Below, one piece after another: positions 45,568 through 54,895 of a stretch of 64,000 nucleotides of DNA. The notes below the pieces were generated by a model. It searched no databases and was not told where the DNA came from. It saw only the letters and a program-made list of their open reading frames with translations. The DNA is from an uncultured Oscillospiraceae bacterium. Lineage in GTDB: Bacteria; Bacillota; Clostridia; Oscillospirales; Oscillospiraceae. The position numbers and the translations under genes were made by a program. Position 1 is the stretch's first letter, and each line of letters starts with the position of its first letter. Where the stretch lies: positions 310,001 to 374,000 of the forward strand of contig CALWXF010000001.1 in assembly GCA_944385445.1 (NCBI GenBank). The letters run 5' to 3'.

Positions 45568-45596
45568 ATTGTAGCATAATTTGGCCGCCAGGGCAA
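45568..45596 (-). promoter_or_regulatory. Promoter of the DtxR-family gene
   Basis: On the minus strand: TTGCCC (45591-45596), a 17-base spacer and TACAAT (45568-45573). Confidence 0.65.
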
Positions 45597-45604
45597 GGGG
45601 AGGG

Positions 45605-46987
45605 TTACTTCAGCTTTTCCTGGTTGATAATTCCCTTGAGTGGGGTCATGAGCAGAATTTTCAAGTCGAAGAAAATGCTCCAGTTTTCAATATAGTAGAT
45701 GTCGTAGCGGATGCGGTCCACAATGGAGGTATCGCCCCGCAGGCCATTGATCTGGGCCCAGCCGGTGATGCCCGGGCGTACCTGGTGCTTGACCATGTAC
45801 AGGGGAATCTCGTCTTTGAACTGCTCCACAAAGTGGGGAATCTCCGGGCGGGGGCCCACCAGGCTCATGTCCCCCTTGAGCACGTTGAACAGCTGGGGCA
45901 GCTCATCAATGGACAGCTTGCGGATGAGAGCGCCGAACTTGGTCTTTCGGGGGTCCCGGTTGCGGCTCCACCCGGTGTCCTGCTGGGCGTTGACCCGCAT
46001 GGACCGGAACTTGTACATGGCAAAGGGCTTGTTGTGCAGTCCCACTCGCTCTTGGCGGAAGATGATGGGGCCGGGGGAGGACAGGCGCACGCCGATGGCG
46101 GCAAAGAGCATGATGGGAGAGGTGAGCAGAATGAGCAGCAGAGAGCCCACAATGTCCATGGTGCGCTTGACAATGGCGTACACCAGATTGTCCAGGGGAA
46201 TCCGGCGGATGTTCATCACGGGGATGCCGTTGATGTTGTCAAACTGGGGATTGGAGGGCATGTATTCCGCATAGAAGGGGATGATAGACAGCTTGATGCC
46301 CTCTTTCTCACAGCTCTCAATGATGGTGGGGATGAGGGAGAACTCCTGGGCGGACAGAGCGGCCACCACCTCGTCGGGCTGGTAGTCGCTGAGCACCGAG
46401 GACAGGTCGTCCAGATGGCCCAGATAGCCCAGGTCGGGGATGGTGTCCTGGGAGGCCAGGTATCCCTCCACAAAGAAGCCCAGATTGGGGTCGTCGGCCA
46501 GGGCCTGGATATAGCGCTGGGCCATGGGGCCGTTGCCCAGCAGCAGCACGTGCTTTTGGTTGAAGCCCTGTTTGCGGAACTTGCGCAGACACAGCCGCAA
46601 CACCAGCCGCTTGCCGCTGAGGGCGAAGAACACCAGCACGAAGTAGAGCACAAAGGTCAGGCGGGAGAAGTAGAACTGTTTGATGAGGAAGAGAATGGTC
46701 TGGAGCACCACAAAGTTGATGGAGCAGGCCCAGAACAGCCGACCAACCTCCCAGTGCAGACGCTTGGTGCGTAAAGAGTCGTAGAGATTCATGGCCCCCA
46801 GGGTGATGAGGAAGATGGGGAGCATGCACAGGGTGAGGATGAGGTAATAGCGCAGGGTGATGCCCCGGTCGTCAAAGGGGAAGAGGAAGAACCGGGCCCA
46901 ATAGGCGATGGGCATGCACAGGAAAATGAGGAGGGCGTCTAAAATGACATTGATATAGTTGAGGGTGCGTTGATTTTCCTTGATCAT
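45605..46987 (-). CDS. Polyprenyl-phosphate sugar phosphotransferase (WcaJ-like, leftward arm)
   Basis: The protein has 460 residues. Four or five N-terminal helices (about 10-130) lead to a nucleotide-binding-like domain (KHVLLLGNGPMAQRYI), then one helix (about 280-300) and the bacterial sugar transferase catalytic domain: FRQERVGLHNKPFAMYKFRSM, KLSIDELPQLFNVLKGDMSLVGPRPE and RPGITGWAQINGLRGD. It transfers a sugar phosphate to undecaprenyl phosphate, the first step of exopolysaccharide repeat assembly at the membrane. Its start overlaps the upstream glycosyltransferase stop by four bases. A second enzyme of this class starts the rightward arm. Confidence 0.93.
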   Translation of the reverse strand: MIKENQRTLNYINVILDALLIFLCMPIAYWARFFLFPFDDRGITLRYYLILTLCMLPIFLITLGAMNLYDSLRTKRLHWEVGRLFWACSINFVVLQTILFLIKQFYFSRLTFVLYFVLVFFALSGKRLVLRLCLRKFRKQGFNQKHVLLLGNGPMAQRYIQALADDPNLGFFVEGYLASQDTIPDLGYLGHLDDLSSVLSDYQPDEVVAALSAQEFSLIPTIIESCEKEGIKLSIIPFYAEYMPSNPQFDNINGIPVMNIRRIPLDNLVYAIVKRTMDIVGSLLLILLTSPIMLFAAIGVRLSSPGPIIFRQERVGLHNKPFAMYKFRSMRVNAQQDTGWSRNRDPRKTKFGALIRKLSIDELPQLFNVLKGDMSLVGPRPEIPHFVEQFKDEIPLYMVKHQVRPGITGWAQINGLRGDTSIVDRIRYDIYYIENWSIFFDLKILLMTPLKGIINQEKLK

Positions 46988-48111
46988 GGTGTGTGAATTC
47001 CTCCCAAGTCGAGTAGCTGCTGATACTGTCCCATCACCTGGGGCAGTACTGTGGGCAGCAGATAAGGGGTGACCGCCTGCCGGGCGGTGGCGCTCAGGGC
47101 TTGGCGCAGTTGAGGCTGTGCCAAAAGGTCCCGGATCTGTTGGGCGCAGGCCGCTGCATCTCCGTAGGGGTACAGAAGCCCCGCCTGATGGGGGGCGAGC
47201 AGGTCGTGGTGGCCCTTCACGTCGCTGGCCACAATGGGCAGGCCGTAGTACATGGCCTCCATGAGATTGAAGGGCAGCCCTTCAATGCGGCTGGCAGACA
47301 CCACCGTGTTACAGGCGGCGTACCAGGTGGGCATGTCCGACACCTGGCCGGGGAAGCGTACCCGGTGGGCAACTCCCAGCTGCTGGGCCAGCTGCTGGCA
47401 GGCCTCCAGCTGGCTGCCCTGGCCGGGGAGGAGCAGAAATACCTGCTCGGGCAGTTGGGCCAGAGCCTCCAGAAGCACCGGCTGGCTCTTGCGGTGGGAG
47501 AACTCCCCGGCAAAGAGGAGGACAAAGGCGTCCTCCGGCAGCTCCAGGTCGTTGCGCAGCTGTGCGCCCCGCTCGGGCGGGACAGCGGGGAGCTTTTGGG
47601 GGTCAATGCCCATACCGGGGATGTACGCCACCTTTTTACCCAGCTTGTGGGCAGCGGCGTACTGGGTGTCCCACTGGTTCATGGTTAGCAGCAGGTCGGT
47701 GACCGGGGCAGTGATGGCCTCGGCGGTGCTGAGCACCAGGCGCTTGAGGGCAGAGGTGTCCTGGTCGAAGAGGTAGCCGTGGCAGATGGACACCACCTTG
47801 GGGCGGCGGCGCATCCCCATCACCGCCAGACGTACAAAGAAGGAGGCCAGAGCAGTGTGGCAGCTGATGAGCTGGTAGCAGTTTTCCCGGATGAGGCGGC
47901 GCAGCCGGAGGGTGGCGGTGACATTTTTGGGAGAGGCCATGCTCTTCTCCAGCGAAATGGGGTACAGCTTGCGGGCGTGGGGCAGCTCCATCTCCGCCCC
48001 GCCGCAGGCCACATCCACCTCGAGGCCTTGCTCCGTCAGAGCCTTCAGGTAGGGGAGGTGGAAGTTTCGAATATGAGAAAACGTGGATGCCACAAAGAGA
48101 ATGCGGCCCAT
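46984..48111 (-). CDS. Glycosyltransferase family 4 protein
   Basis: The protein has 375 residues, with AAGGAGG upstream. GT-B fold: N-terminal ILFVASTFSHIRNFHLPYLKAL as in WbnK/EpsD-like capsule enzymes, SCHTALASFFVRLA, then the C-terminal donor domain with LLFAGEFSHRKSQPVLLEAL and SRIEGLPFNLMEAMYYGLPIVAS, holding the retaining GT4 E-x7-E pattern. It adds a sugar to the lipid-linked repeat in the cytosol. Transcribed leftward with the phosphotransferase. Confidence 0.9.
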   Translation of the reverse strand: MGRILFVASTFSHIRNFHLPYLKALTEQGLEVDVACGGAEMELPHARKLYPISLEKSMASPKNVTATLRLRRLIRENCYQLISCHTALASFFVRLAVMGMRRRPKVVSICHGYLFDQDTSALKRLVLSTAEAITAPVTDLLLTMNQWDTQYAAAHKLGKKVAYIPGMGIDPQKLPAVPPERGAQLRNDLELPEDAFVLLFAGEFSHRKSQPVLLEALAQLPEQVFLLLPGQGSQLEACQQLAQQLGVAHRVRFPGQVSDMPTWYAACNTVVSASRIEGLPFNLMEAMYYGLPIVASDVKGHHDLLAPHQAGLLYPYGDAAACAQQIRDLLAQPQLRQALSATARQAVTPYLLPTVLPQVMGQYQQLLDLGGIHTP

Positions 48112-48174
48112 GGGTGATACCTCCTTGTATCAAAAAGCCCGGAAAACGGGACAGTACGCAAAAATACGACGTGT

Positions 48175-48183
48175 ATTATATCA
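48175..48183 (-). promoter_or_regulatory. Extended -10 promoter of the leftward capsule arm
   Basis: TGATATAAT on the minus strand is an extended -10; the -35 region is weak. Confidence 0.5.
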
Positions 48184-48259
48184 CGGGTTTGGGGCCTTGA
48201 AAAGGCTCCGGGCAAAAATATGGAGATTCTTAAGAATTACGATAAAAAACATTCGTCGG

Positions 48260-48288
48260 TTGTACATTGGCGGGGAATGTGGTATGAT
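48260..48288 (+). promoter_or_regulatory. Promoter of the rightward capsule operon
   Basis: TTGTAC (48260-48265), a 17-base spacer and TATGAT (48283-48288), about 42 bases before the GTG start of the first gene. Confidence 0.7.
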
Positions 48289-48329
48289 GAAGGACACTAC
48301 ACCTGCGAGATATAAAGGGAGGTTCTGCT

Positions 48330-49748
48330 GTGTATCAGCAAAAGCAGAAGTTACAAAACAGTTTACTTGTCCTGGTGGATGCCGTGTGCCTGGTGGCTGC
48401 ATTCCTCTTTGGCAGCGTGGTGCGCTTGGAGTTTCGCCCTGACCCGGTGAACCCCACCATGAACGGGGTCATCGCCAACCTGTGGCTGGTGTTGGTGACC
48501 TACTTTTGTGTGTATGTATTTTTCAATGCCAACCAGGACTTCAGCCGCCGAGATGGCTATGAAGAGCTGGTATATGTGGTCAAAGTCAGTGCGTTTGTGG
48601 CAGGCGTCATTGCCCTGGTTTTCTTTGCCGCCCACAAGCTGGAGTACCTGACCCGTACCGTGTGGGCGGTGACGGTGCTCAGCAACCTGGTGCTGATGTA
48701 TACCTGCCACATGCTGGTCAAGCAAGTGGCCAAGAAGCGCCGGGCCATGGCGGAAAAGGAACACATGTACCTAGTGACCACCCAGAGCCGGGTGACCTAC
48801 ATCCTCTCCCAGCTCAAGCACGAGGAGGTATTGGAGCAGTACACCCTGCGCATCGCCATTGTGGACCAGGATATGCGGGGTATGACCATCGGGGGCTATC
48901 CCGTGGTGGCCACCCTGGAGGACATGATGGAGGACCCCCGCCGAGAGGTGGTGGATGTGGCCTACATCAACGTGCCCTATGACACGGGAAAGTCTCTTCA
49001 GGAGTACATTGACGGCTTCGAGGAGATGGGCATTCCCGTCCAGCTCAACATCAACATGCTGGAGGGCAAAGAGGGCTACAGCCGCTGCATCGACACCCTG
49101 GGAAACATGCCGGTGGTCAGCTTCGCCCCCCGGTTCTTCGACTACAACAAGCTGCTGATGAAGCGGGTCATCGATGTCATCGGGGCCTTGGTGGGGCTTC
49201 TCATCACCGCAGTGGTGAGCATCTTCGTGGTTCCCGCCATCAAACTGGAGTCCAAAGGTCCCGCCCTGTTCCGCCAGAGGCGGGTGGGCAAAAATGGCCG
49301 CTACTTCTATATCTATAAGTTCCGCTCCATGACCGTGGATGCCGAGGACCGCAAGGCGGACCTGATGGACCAAAACGAGATGAAGGGCCAGATGTTCAAG
49401 ATGAAGGACGACCCCCGGGTGACCAAGGTGGGCAAGTTTATCCGTGCCACCAGCATCGACGAGCTGCCCCAGTTCTGGAACATCCTCAAGGGGGAGATGA
49501 GCCTGGTGGGGACCCGCCCCCCCACGGTGGAGGAGTTCAAGCAGTACGAGCCCCGGCACAAGCGCCGCCTGAGCATGAAGCCGGGCCTCACCGGCCTGTG
49601 GCAGGTGAGCGGGCGCAGCGACATTGAGGACTTTGAGGAAGTGGTGCGCCTGGACGTGGCGTACATCGACAATTGGAATCTCCAGCTGGATGCCAAAATC
49701 CTGCTCAAGACCCTGGTGGTCATTTTTAAGAAGGTGGGGGCCCGATAA
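48330..49748 (+). CDS. Polyprenyl-phosphate sugar phosphotransferase (rightward arm)
   Basis: The protein has 472 residues, starting at a GTG with AGGGAGG seven bases upstream. Layout as the leftward enzyme: helices at about 10-130, a soluble domain with THMYLVTT-like start and VPYDTG, one helix (about 275-300) and a catalytic domain with FRQRRVGKNGRYFYIYKFRSM, DELPQFWNILKGEMSLVGTRPP and KPGLTGLWQVSGRSD. The GTRPP and SGRSD variants place it in the galactose/glucose-transferring CpsE/EpsL group. It should start the repeat unit of the rightward operon. Confidence 0.93.
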   Translation: MYQQKQKLQNSLLVLVDAVCLVAAFLFGSVVRLEFRPDPVNPTMNGVIANLWLVLVTYFCVYVFFNANQDFSRRDGYEELVYVVKVSAFVAGVIALVFFAAHKLEYLTRTVWAVTVLSNLVLMYTCHMLVKQVAKKRRAMAEKEHMYLVTTQSRVTYILSQLKHEEVLEQYTLRIAIVDQDMRGMTIGGYPVVATLEDMMEDPRREVVDVAYINVPYDTGKSLQEYIDGFEEMGIPVQLNINMLEGKEGYSRCIDTLGNMPVVSFAPRFFDYNKLLMKRVIDVIGALVGLLITAVVSIFVVPAIKLESKGPALFRQRRVGKNGRYFYIYKFRSMTVDAEDRKADLMDQNEMKGQMFKMKDDPRVTKVGKFIRATSIDELPQFWNILKGEMSLVGTRPPTVEEFKQYEPRHKRRLSMKPGLTGLWQVSGRSDIEDFEEVVRLDVAYIDNWNLQLDAKILLKTLVVIFKKVGAR

Positions 49749-49791
49749 GCCCCTTGCCCAAGCCGTTGGATAAAAATAGGAGTGAATGAGA

Positions 49792-50892
49792 ATGAAGCAG
49801 TATGATTACATCTTGGTGGGCGCCGGCCTGTTCTCCGGCGTCATCAACTACCTGGCCCGCCAGCAGGGCAAGAAGTGCCTGGTGGTGGAGCGCCGGGACC
49901 ACATGGGCGGCAACGTGTACTGTGAGGATGTGGAGGGCATCCACGTCCACAAGTATGGCGCTCACATCTTCCACACCAGCAACAAGAAGGTGTGGAGGTT
50001 TGTCAACGATCTGGTGGAGTTCAACCGCTACACCAACTCCCCCATCGCCAACTATAAGGGCGAGATCTACAACATGCCTTTTAACATGAACACCTTCAGT
50101 AAGATGTGGGGGGTGCGCACCCCCCAGGAGGCCAAGGCCAAGATCGATGAGCAGCGTTCTGTCATCCAGGGCGAGCCCCGCAACCTGGAGGAGCAGGCCA
50201 TCAGCCTGGTGGGCACCGACATCTACCAGAAGCTGGTGAAGGGCTACACCGAGAAGCAGTGGGGCCGGGACTGCAAGGACCTGCCCAGCTTCATCATCAA
50301 GCGTCTGCCCGTGCGCTTCACCTACGACAACAACTACTTCAACGACGCCTACCAGGGCATCCCCATGGGGGGCTACAACGTGCTGGTGGACAAGCTCTTT
50401 GAGGGTGCCGACGTGGAGCTGGGGGTGGACTTCCTGGCAAACCGGGAAAAGTACCAGGCCCTGGGGGACACCATCATCTACACCGGCGCCATCGACGCCT
50501 ACTATGACTACTGCTTCGGCAAGCTGGAGTACCGCACCGTCCGCTTTGAGACCGAAGTGCTGGACACCGACAACTATCAGGGCGTGGCCGTGGTCAACTA
50601 CACCGACCGAGAGACCCCCTACACCCGGGTCATCGAGCACAAGCACTTCGAGTTCGGCACCCAGCCCAAGACCGTCATCTCCAAGGAGTACTCCACCGAC
50701 TGGCAGGAGGGCATGGAGCCCTATTACCCCGTCAACGACCAGCGCAACCAGGCCCTCTATCAGCAGTATGCCCAGAAGGCCGCTCAGGAACCCAACGTCA
50801 TCTTCGGCGGCCGCCTGGGTGAGTACAAGTACTACGACATGGACAAGGTCATCGAGTCCGCCATGAACCTGTGGGAGCGGATCCAGGGATGA
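49792..50892 (+). CDS. glf: UDP-galactopyranose mutase
   Basis: The protein has 366 residues. ATG 49792, nine bases from AGGAG, is preferred to the ATG six bases upstream. The FAD-binding start YDYILVGAGLFSGV, the RRDHMGGNVYCED and YGAHIFHTSNKKVWRF segments, YTEKQWGRD and IPMGGYNVLVDKLFEG are specific for Glf. It makes UDP-galactofuranose for transfer into surface glycans. Its presence with a galactofuranosyltransferase-like gene at 53840 predicts a Galf-containing polymer. Stop overlaps the next start (ATGA). Confidence 0.96.
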   Translation: MKQYDYILVGAGLFSGVINYLARQQGKKCLVVERRDHMGGNVYCEDVEGIHVHKYGAHIFHTSNKKVWRFVNDLVEFNRYTNSPIANYKGEIYNMPFNMNTFSKMWGVRTPQEAKAKIDEQRSVIQGEPRNLEEQAISLVGTDIYQKLVKGYTEKQWGRDCKDLPSFIIKRLPVRFTYDNNYFNDAYQGIPMGGYNVLVDKLFEGADVELGVDFLANREKYQALGDTIIYTGAIDAYYDYCFGKLEYRTVRFETEVLDTDNYQGVAVVNYTDRETPYTRVIEHKHFEFGTQPKTVISKEYSTDWQEGMEPYYPVNDQRNQALYQQYAQKAAQEPNVIFGGRLGEYKYYDMDKVIESAMNLWERIQG

Positions 50893-51662
50893 CGTGCACC
50901 ATTGTCATCGCCACCCATAAACCCTACCGTATGCCCTCCGCCCCCTGCTACCTGCCCCTCCATGTGGGCAGGGCGGGGAAGGAGGATATCGGCTTTTCGG
51001 GGGACGATACGGGGGAGAATATCTCCCAGAAAAACCCATTTTACTGTGAACTAACAGGCCTTTACTGGCTTTGGCGCAACGTGGATTCTGACTATAAGGG
51101 GTTGGTGCATTACCGCCGCCACTTCGGAGGAAGCGGGAAGAGCAAAAATCCTTGGGAACGCATCCTCACCCAGGGTGAGCTGGAGACCCTTTTGAAGGAC
51201 TGGGACGTGCTGCTGCCCCGCAAGCGCCGCTATTATATCGAGAGCCTCTACTCCCACTACGCCCACACCCACTATGGGGCGCATCTGGATGTGACCCGGG
51301 AGATCATCGAGGCCCAGTGCCCCCAGTACCTGCCCGCCTTCGACCGGGTGATGGGCCGGACCTGGGGACACATGTTCAACATGTTTGTGATGAAGGGGGA
51401 GAAGTGCGACGCCTACTGCGCCTGGCTTTTCCCCATTTTGGAGCAGCTGGAGGGCCGGGTGGACTACCGGAGCCTGGACCCCTTCCAGGCCCGCCTCTTT
51501 GGCCGGGTCAGCGAGCTGCTGCTGGACGTGTGGCTGGAGACCAACGGATACGCCTATCAGGAGCTGCCCCTGGTGTCCACCGAGCCGGTGAACTGGTGGA
51601 AGAAGGGAACCTCCTTTTTGAAGGCCAAGTTCTCCGGCAAAAAGTATGGCTCCAGTTTTTGA
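50889..51662 (+). CDS. DUF4422 protein, capsule-associated putative glycosyltransferase
   Basis: The protein has 257 residues, starting in the glf stop (ATGA). DUF4422 hallmarks: VIATHKPY at the start, GDDTGENISQKNPFYCELTGLYWLW, YKGLVHYRRHFGG, a HYGAHLDVTREII stretch and MFNMFVMKGEKCDAYCAWLF. The family sits in capsule loci and probably includes glycosyltransferases with an HYRR catalytic region; activity is not proven here. A paralogue is encoded at 57687-58535. Confidence 0.87.
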   Translation: MTCTIVIATHKPYRMPSAPCYLPLHVGRAGKEDIGFSGDDTGENISQKNPFYCELTGLYWLWRNVDSDYKGLVHYRRHFGGSGKSKNPWERILTQGELETLLKDWDVLLPRKRRYYIESLYSHYAHTHYGAHLDVTREIIEAQCPQYLPAFDRVMGRTWGHMFNMFVMKGEKCDAYCAWLFPILEQLEGRVDYRSLDPFQARLFGRVSELLLDVWLETNGYAYQELPLVSTEPVNWWKKGTSFLKAKFSGKKYGSSF

Positions 51663-51686
51663 GACGTTGGAATGGGTGAAATTGGA

Positions 51687-52727
51687 ATGGAAGAGGAAAA
51701 GATAACCGTCAGTGTGGTGGTACCCGTGTACCAGACCCCCCTGGAGCTGCTGCGCCGATGCCTGGACAGCCTGGAGGCCCAGACCCTGAAGGGGGTGGAG
51801 GTGCTGCTGGTGTTTGACGAGCCAGTGGACGGGTACCGGGAAGTGGTGGACGCTTACCGGGAGCGGCTGCCCCTCCAGGTCCTGGAACAGGCCCATGGAG
51901 GGGTGTCCGCCGCCCGCAACCGGGGGATCGACCATGCCCGGGGGGCGTGGGTCTCCTTTGTGGACAGCGACGACTGGATCGATGCGGACATGCTGTCGGT
52001 CCAGATGGAGGATGCAGAGGATAGCGGGGCGGATGTGGTGATGAGTGAGTTGACCATGGAGTATGGCTCCGTGTCCCAGCCCCGCAGCTATCTGCCCCAC
52101 AGACAGCGGTTTGAAGGGGCGGACAAGGCCCGCTTTGAGCAGGATGTGCTCAAGCCCCAGACGGGAGCGGGATTTGTCACCGCCAAGCTGTTCCGGCGGG
52201 CCCTGCTGGTGGAGCAAAATCTGCGCTTCCGGGAGGAATTGTCTGCTGCGGAGGATGCGGAGTTTATGTTTCGGGTGGCCTGCGCCGCCCGGTGCATTTC
52301 CTACCAGCCCAAGGCCATGTACCACTACTGGTTCAACTCCAGCTCGGCCGTGCGCCGGTACCGCTCCGACTACGCCCAGCGGTACATCCGCTCCATGGAG
52401 GCCATCCGGGGAGACCTGGACCGGATGGGGGACCGGGAGTACTGCCGGGACGCCTACCACAGCTGCGTGCTCTACCACCTGCTGCTCATCGCTGTCAACG
52501 ACTCCTTCCACCCGGACAACGGGCTGGGGGGTCGGGCCCAGCGAAAGGCGTTCCGGGACCTGGTGCGTACCCCGCTGTTTGCCCAGTCCCTGGAGCATGT
52601 GCACCTGGGAGACTTCTCCACCACCCGGAAGGTGACGCTGCTGTGTGTGAAGCTCCGGTTCTACTACGGGGTGTATCTCATCGCCAAGGTGCGGCACTGG
52701 CAGTTTCGGAAATTTGCAGGACAGTAA
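51687..52727 (+). CDS. Glycosyltransferase family 2 protein
   Basis: The protein has 346 residues from ATG 51687, which has GGGTGA six bases upstream; ATG 51672 is an alternative. GT-A fold: VSVVVPVYQTPLELLRRCLDSL, VSAARNRGIDHARG and the DxD-type FVDSDDWIDADM. A long helical C-terminal tail follows. It adds a sugar to the repeat unit on the cytoplasmic side. Member of the glf operon. Confidence 0.9.
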   Translation: MEEEKITVSVVVPVYQTPLELLRRCLDSLEAQTLKGVEVLLVFDEPVDGYREVVDAYRERLPLQVLEQAHGGVSAARNRGIDHARGAWVSFVDSDDWIDADMLSVQMEDAEDSGADVVMSELTMEYGSVSQPRSYLPHRQRFEGADKARFEQDVLKPQTGAGFVTAKLFRRALLVEQNLRFREELSAAEDAEFMFRVACAARCISYQPKAMYHYWFNSSSAVRRYRSDYAQRYIRSMEAIRGDLDRMGDREYCRDAYHSCVLYHLLLIAVNDSFHPDNGLGGRAQRKAFRDLVRTPLFAQSLEHVHLGDFSTTRKVTLLCVKLRFYYGVYLIAKVRHWQFRKFAGQ

Positions 52728-52736
52728 GGAAAAGGC

Positions 52737-53843
52737 ATGAAAAAAGTATTGGTATTTGGGATGACGGAAAACCCCGGCGGGGTGGAGAGCGTCATCATGA
52801 ACTATTACCGGGCCATGGACCGCAGCCGGGTGCAGCTGGATTTCCTGTGCAACTCGGACACCGTGGCCTATGAAGCGGAGATTCTGGCCCTGGGCGGTGG
52901 AGTCTATAAGATTCCCGCCCGGCGGGACGGACGGCGGGCCTTCCACCAGGCCCTGGATGCCTTTATGGCCCAGCACGCCCGGGAGTACTGCGCCATCTGG
53001 GTCAACGTGTGCAGCCTGGCCAACATCGACTATCTGAAAGCGGCCAAGAAGTACGGCATCCCCAAGCGCATCATCCACTGCCACAACGCTGCCAACGGGG
53101 ACAGCTTCCTGCGGGGGCTCCTGCACCGGTACAATCGGCGGGTGGTGCGGGGGGTGGCCACCGACTTCTGGTCCTGCTCCGACGGGGCCTGCCCCTGGTT
53201 TTACGGGGCCGAGGCGGGGAAGCTGCCCCACTATCAGCTCATCACCAACGCCATTGACCCCGCAAAATTTACCCCTGACCCCCAGGTGCGGCAGGCCTAC
53301 CGCCGCCAGCTGGGGTGTGAGGACGCCCTGGTGGTGGGACATGTGGGGCGGTTCCACTTTCAGAAAAACCAGAGCTATCTCCTGGACGTGGTCTCGGAGC
53401 TGGCCCGTATGGGCCAGCCGGTGAAGGCATTGCTGGTGGGCCAGGGGGAGGACCTGGAGCCCATGCGTGAGAAGGCCCGTTCTCTGGGGCTGGCTGACCG
53501 GGTGGAATTTCTGGGGGTGCGGTCCGACACCGCCCAGCTCTACCAGGCCATGGACGTGTTTGTATTCCCCTCCCAATTTGAGGGGCTTCCCATGGCTCTG
53601 CTGGAGGCCCAGGCCAATGGTCTGCCCTGTGTGGTGTCCGACGCCATTGTGCCGGACATTCAGGTCAACGAAAATCTGTACCGCCTCTCCCTCCAGGACA
53701 CACCCAAGCAGTGGGCGGAGTGTGTGGTGCACAAAGCCCTCAAGGTGGGGCGGGTGGACCAGACCCGGTTTACCCACTCCCCCTATGACATCAACCGCCA
53801 GGTGCAGCGTCTGCAATCGCTGCTGACAGAGGAGGCACTATGA
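52737..53843 (+). CDS. Glycosyltransferase family 4 protein (CapH-like)
   Basis: The protein has 368 residues. It begins VLVFGMTENPGGVESVIMNYYRAMD, typical of the CapH/EpsF-like GT4 branch, with IIHCHNA and DFWSCSDGACPWFYG in the acceptor half and VGHVGRFHFQKNQSYLLDV plus PSQFEGLPMALLEAQANGLPCVVS in the donor half, including the E-x7-E motif. It ends in an ATGA overlap with the next gene. Confidence 0.92.
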   Translation: MKKVLVFGMTENPGGVESVIMNYYRAMDRSRVQLDFLCNSDTVAYEAEILALGGGVYKIPARRDGRRAFHQALDAFMAQHAREYCAIWVNVCSLANIDYLKAAKKYGIPKRIIHCHNAANGDSFLRGLLHRYNRRVVRGVATDFWSCSDGACPWFYGAEAGKLPHYQLITNAIDPAKFTPDPQVRQAYRRQLGCEDALVVGHVGRFHFQKNQSYLLDVVSELARMGQPVKALLVGQGEDLEPMREKARSLGLADRVEFLGVRSDTAQLYQAMDVFVFPSQFEGLPMALLEAQANGLPCVVSDAIVPDIQVNENLYRLSLQDTPKQWAECVVHKALKVGRVDQTRFTHSPYDINRQVQRLQSLLTEEAL

Positions 53844-54895
53844 AGCAATTCTGCATTGTGGAGCGGGACTCCCACGAGTTCCACGCAGGCTCCAAGGCCC
53901 GCAACGATGTGGGAGAGATTCTCACCGCCCAGGGGTGGACGGCCCTGCCCGTCCACCGCAGCCAGGGCAAGGGCACCCCGGACAAACTGAAAATGGCGGC
54001 GGTGACCTGGATGGACTGGCGGAAAGTGGCCCGTCAGCTGTCCCCCGGGGACACCCTGCTGGTGCAGTACCCCCTGGATATGTACCCCAAGGTCAGCCGT
54101 CTGGCCATCCCCTTTTTGCGGGGAGTGAAGGAAAAGGGCGTACAGCTCATCTTCCTCATCCACGACCTGGACAGCCTGCGAGGGGTGGAGGGCAACGGGG
54201 AGCGGCAGTTCTTGGAACTGGCCGACCTGCTCATTGCCCACAACCAGGAGATGGCGGAATACTTATGTGAGCGGGGGTACGGGGACAAGGCCATCCGCAC
54301 CCTGGACCTCTTTGACTATCTATTGGAGGAGGAGCCCACCGCTTGCAACACCCAGGACCCCTGGGAGGTGGTGGTGGCGGGCAATCTCCGGCCGGACAAG
54401 GCGGGGTATGTCTACCGCCTGGGCCAGCTGGACTCCAAGGTCCGCTTCCGCCTCTATGGCCCCAACTATCAGGAGGGGGTGCCCCAGGTGGGGGTGAAGT
54501 ACTGCGGCCAGTTCCCCCCCGAGCAGTTGCCCAAAACTCTGCGGGGCGGCTTCGGCCTGGTGTGGGACGGTGATCGGCTGGACTGCTGTGACGGGGTGTT
54601 CGGCAGATATCTGAAGTACAACAACCCCCACAAGACCTCCCTCTATCTGGCCTGCGGCATCCCGGTGATGGTGTGGGACCAGTCCGCTCTGGCCGACTAT
54701 GTGGTGGAGCACCACTTGGGGATTGCGGTGGGCAGCCTGGAAGAGCTGCCCCGTCGGCTGCAGCACATGACCCGGGAGGAGTACCAGACCCTGTGCCAGA
54801 GCGCCCGGGAGATGGGCGCCCGCCTGCGCCGGGGCGCCATGCTGGGCCGGGTGCTCCGGGCCTATGAATCATCCAAGGACGAGGTGACAGAATGA
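53840..54895 (+). CDS. Glycosyltransferase resembling galactofuranosyltransferases
   Basis: The protein has 351 residues. The region VQLIFLIHDLDSLRG, DLLIAHNQEMAEYL and the C-terminal YNNPHKTSLYLACGIPVMVWDQSALADYV are shared with enteric and streptococcal galactofuranosyltransferases of the WbbI kind. With glf four genes upstream the assignment is consistent, but donor sugar is inferred. Both ends overlap neighbours by four bases. Confidence 0.78.
   Translation: MKQFCIVERDSHEFHAGSKARNDVGEILTAQGWTALPVHRSQGKGTPDKLKMAAVTWMDWRKVARQLSPGDTLLVQYPLDMYPKVSRLAIPFLRGVKEKGVQLIFLIHDLDSLRGVEGNGERQFLELADLLIAHNQEMAEYLCERGYGDKAIRTLDLFDYLLEEEPTACNTQDPWEVVVAGNLRPDKAGYVYRLGQLDSKVRFRLYGPNYQEGVPQVGVKYCGQFPPEQLPKTLRGGFGLVWDGDRLDCCDGVFGRYLKYNNPHKTSLYLACGIPVMVWDQSALADYVVEHHLGIAVGSLEELPRRLQHMTREEYQTLCQSAREMGARLRRGAMLGRVLRAYESSKDEVTE

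Noticed and set aside
51051..53816. 921-codon minus-strand frame opposite the glycosyltransferase genes
   Set aside because: Antisense shadow; the plus strand encodes three clear glycosyltransferase-related proteins with coupled starts.
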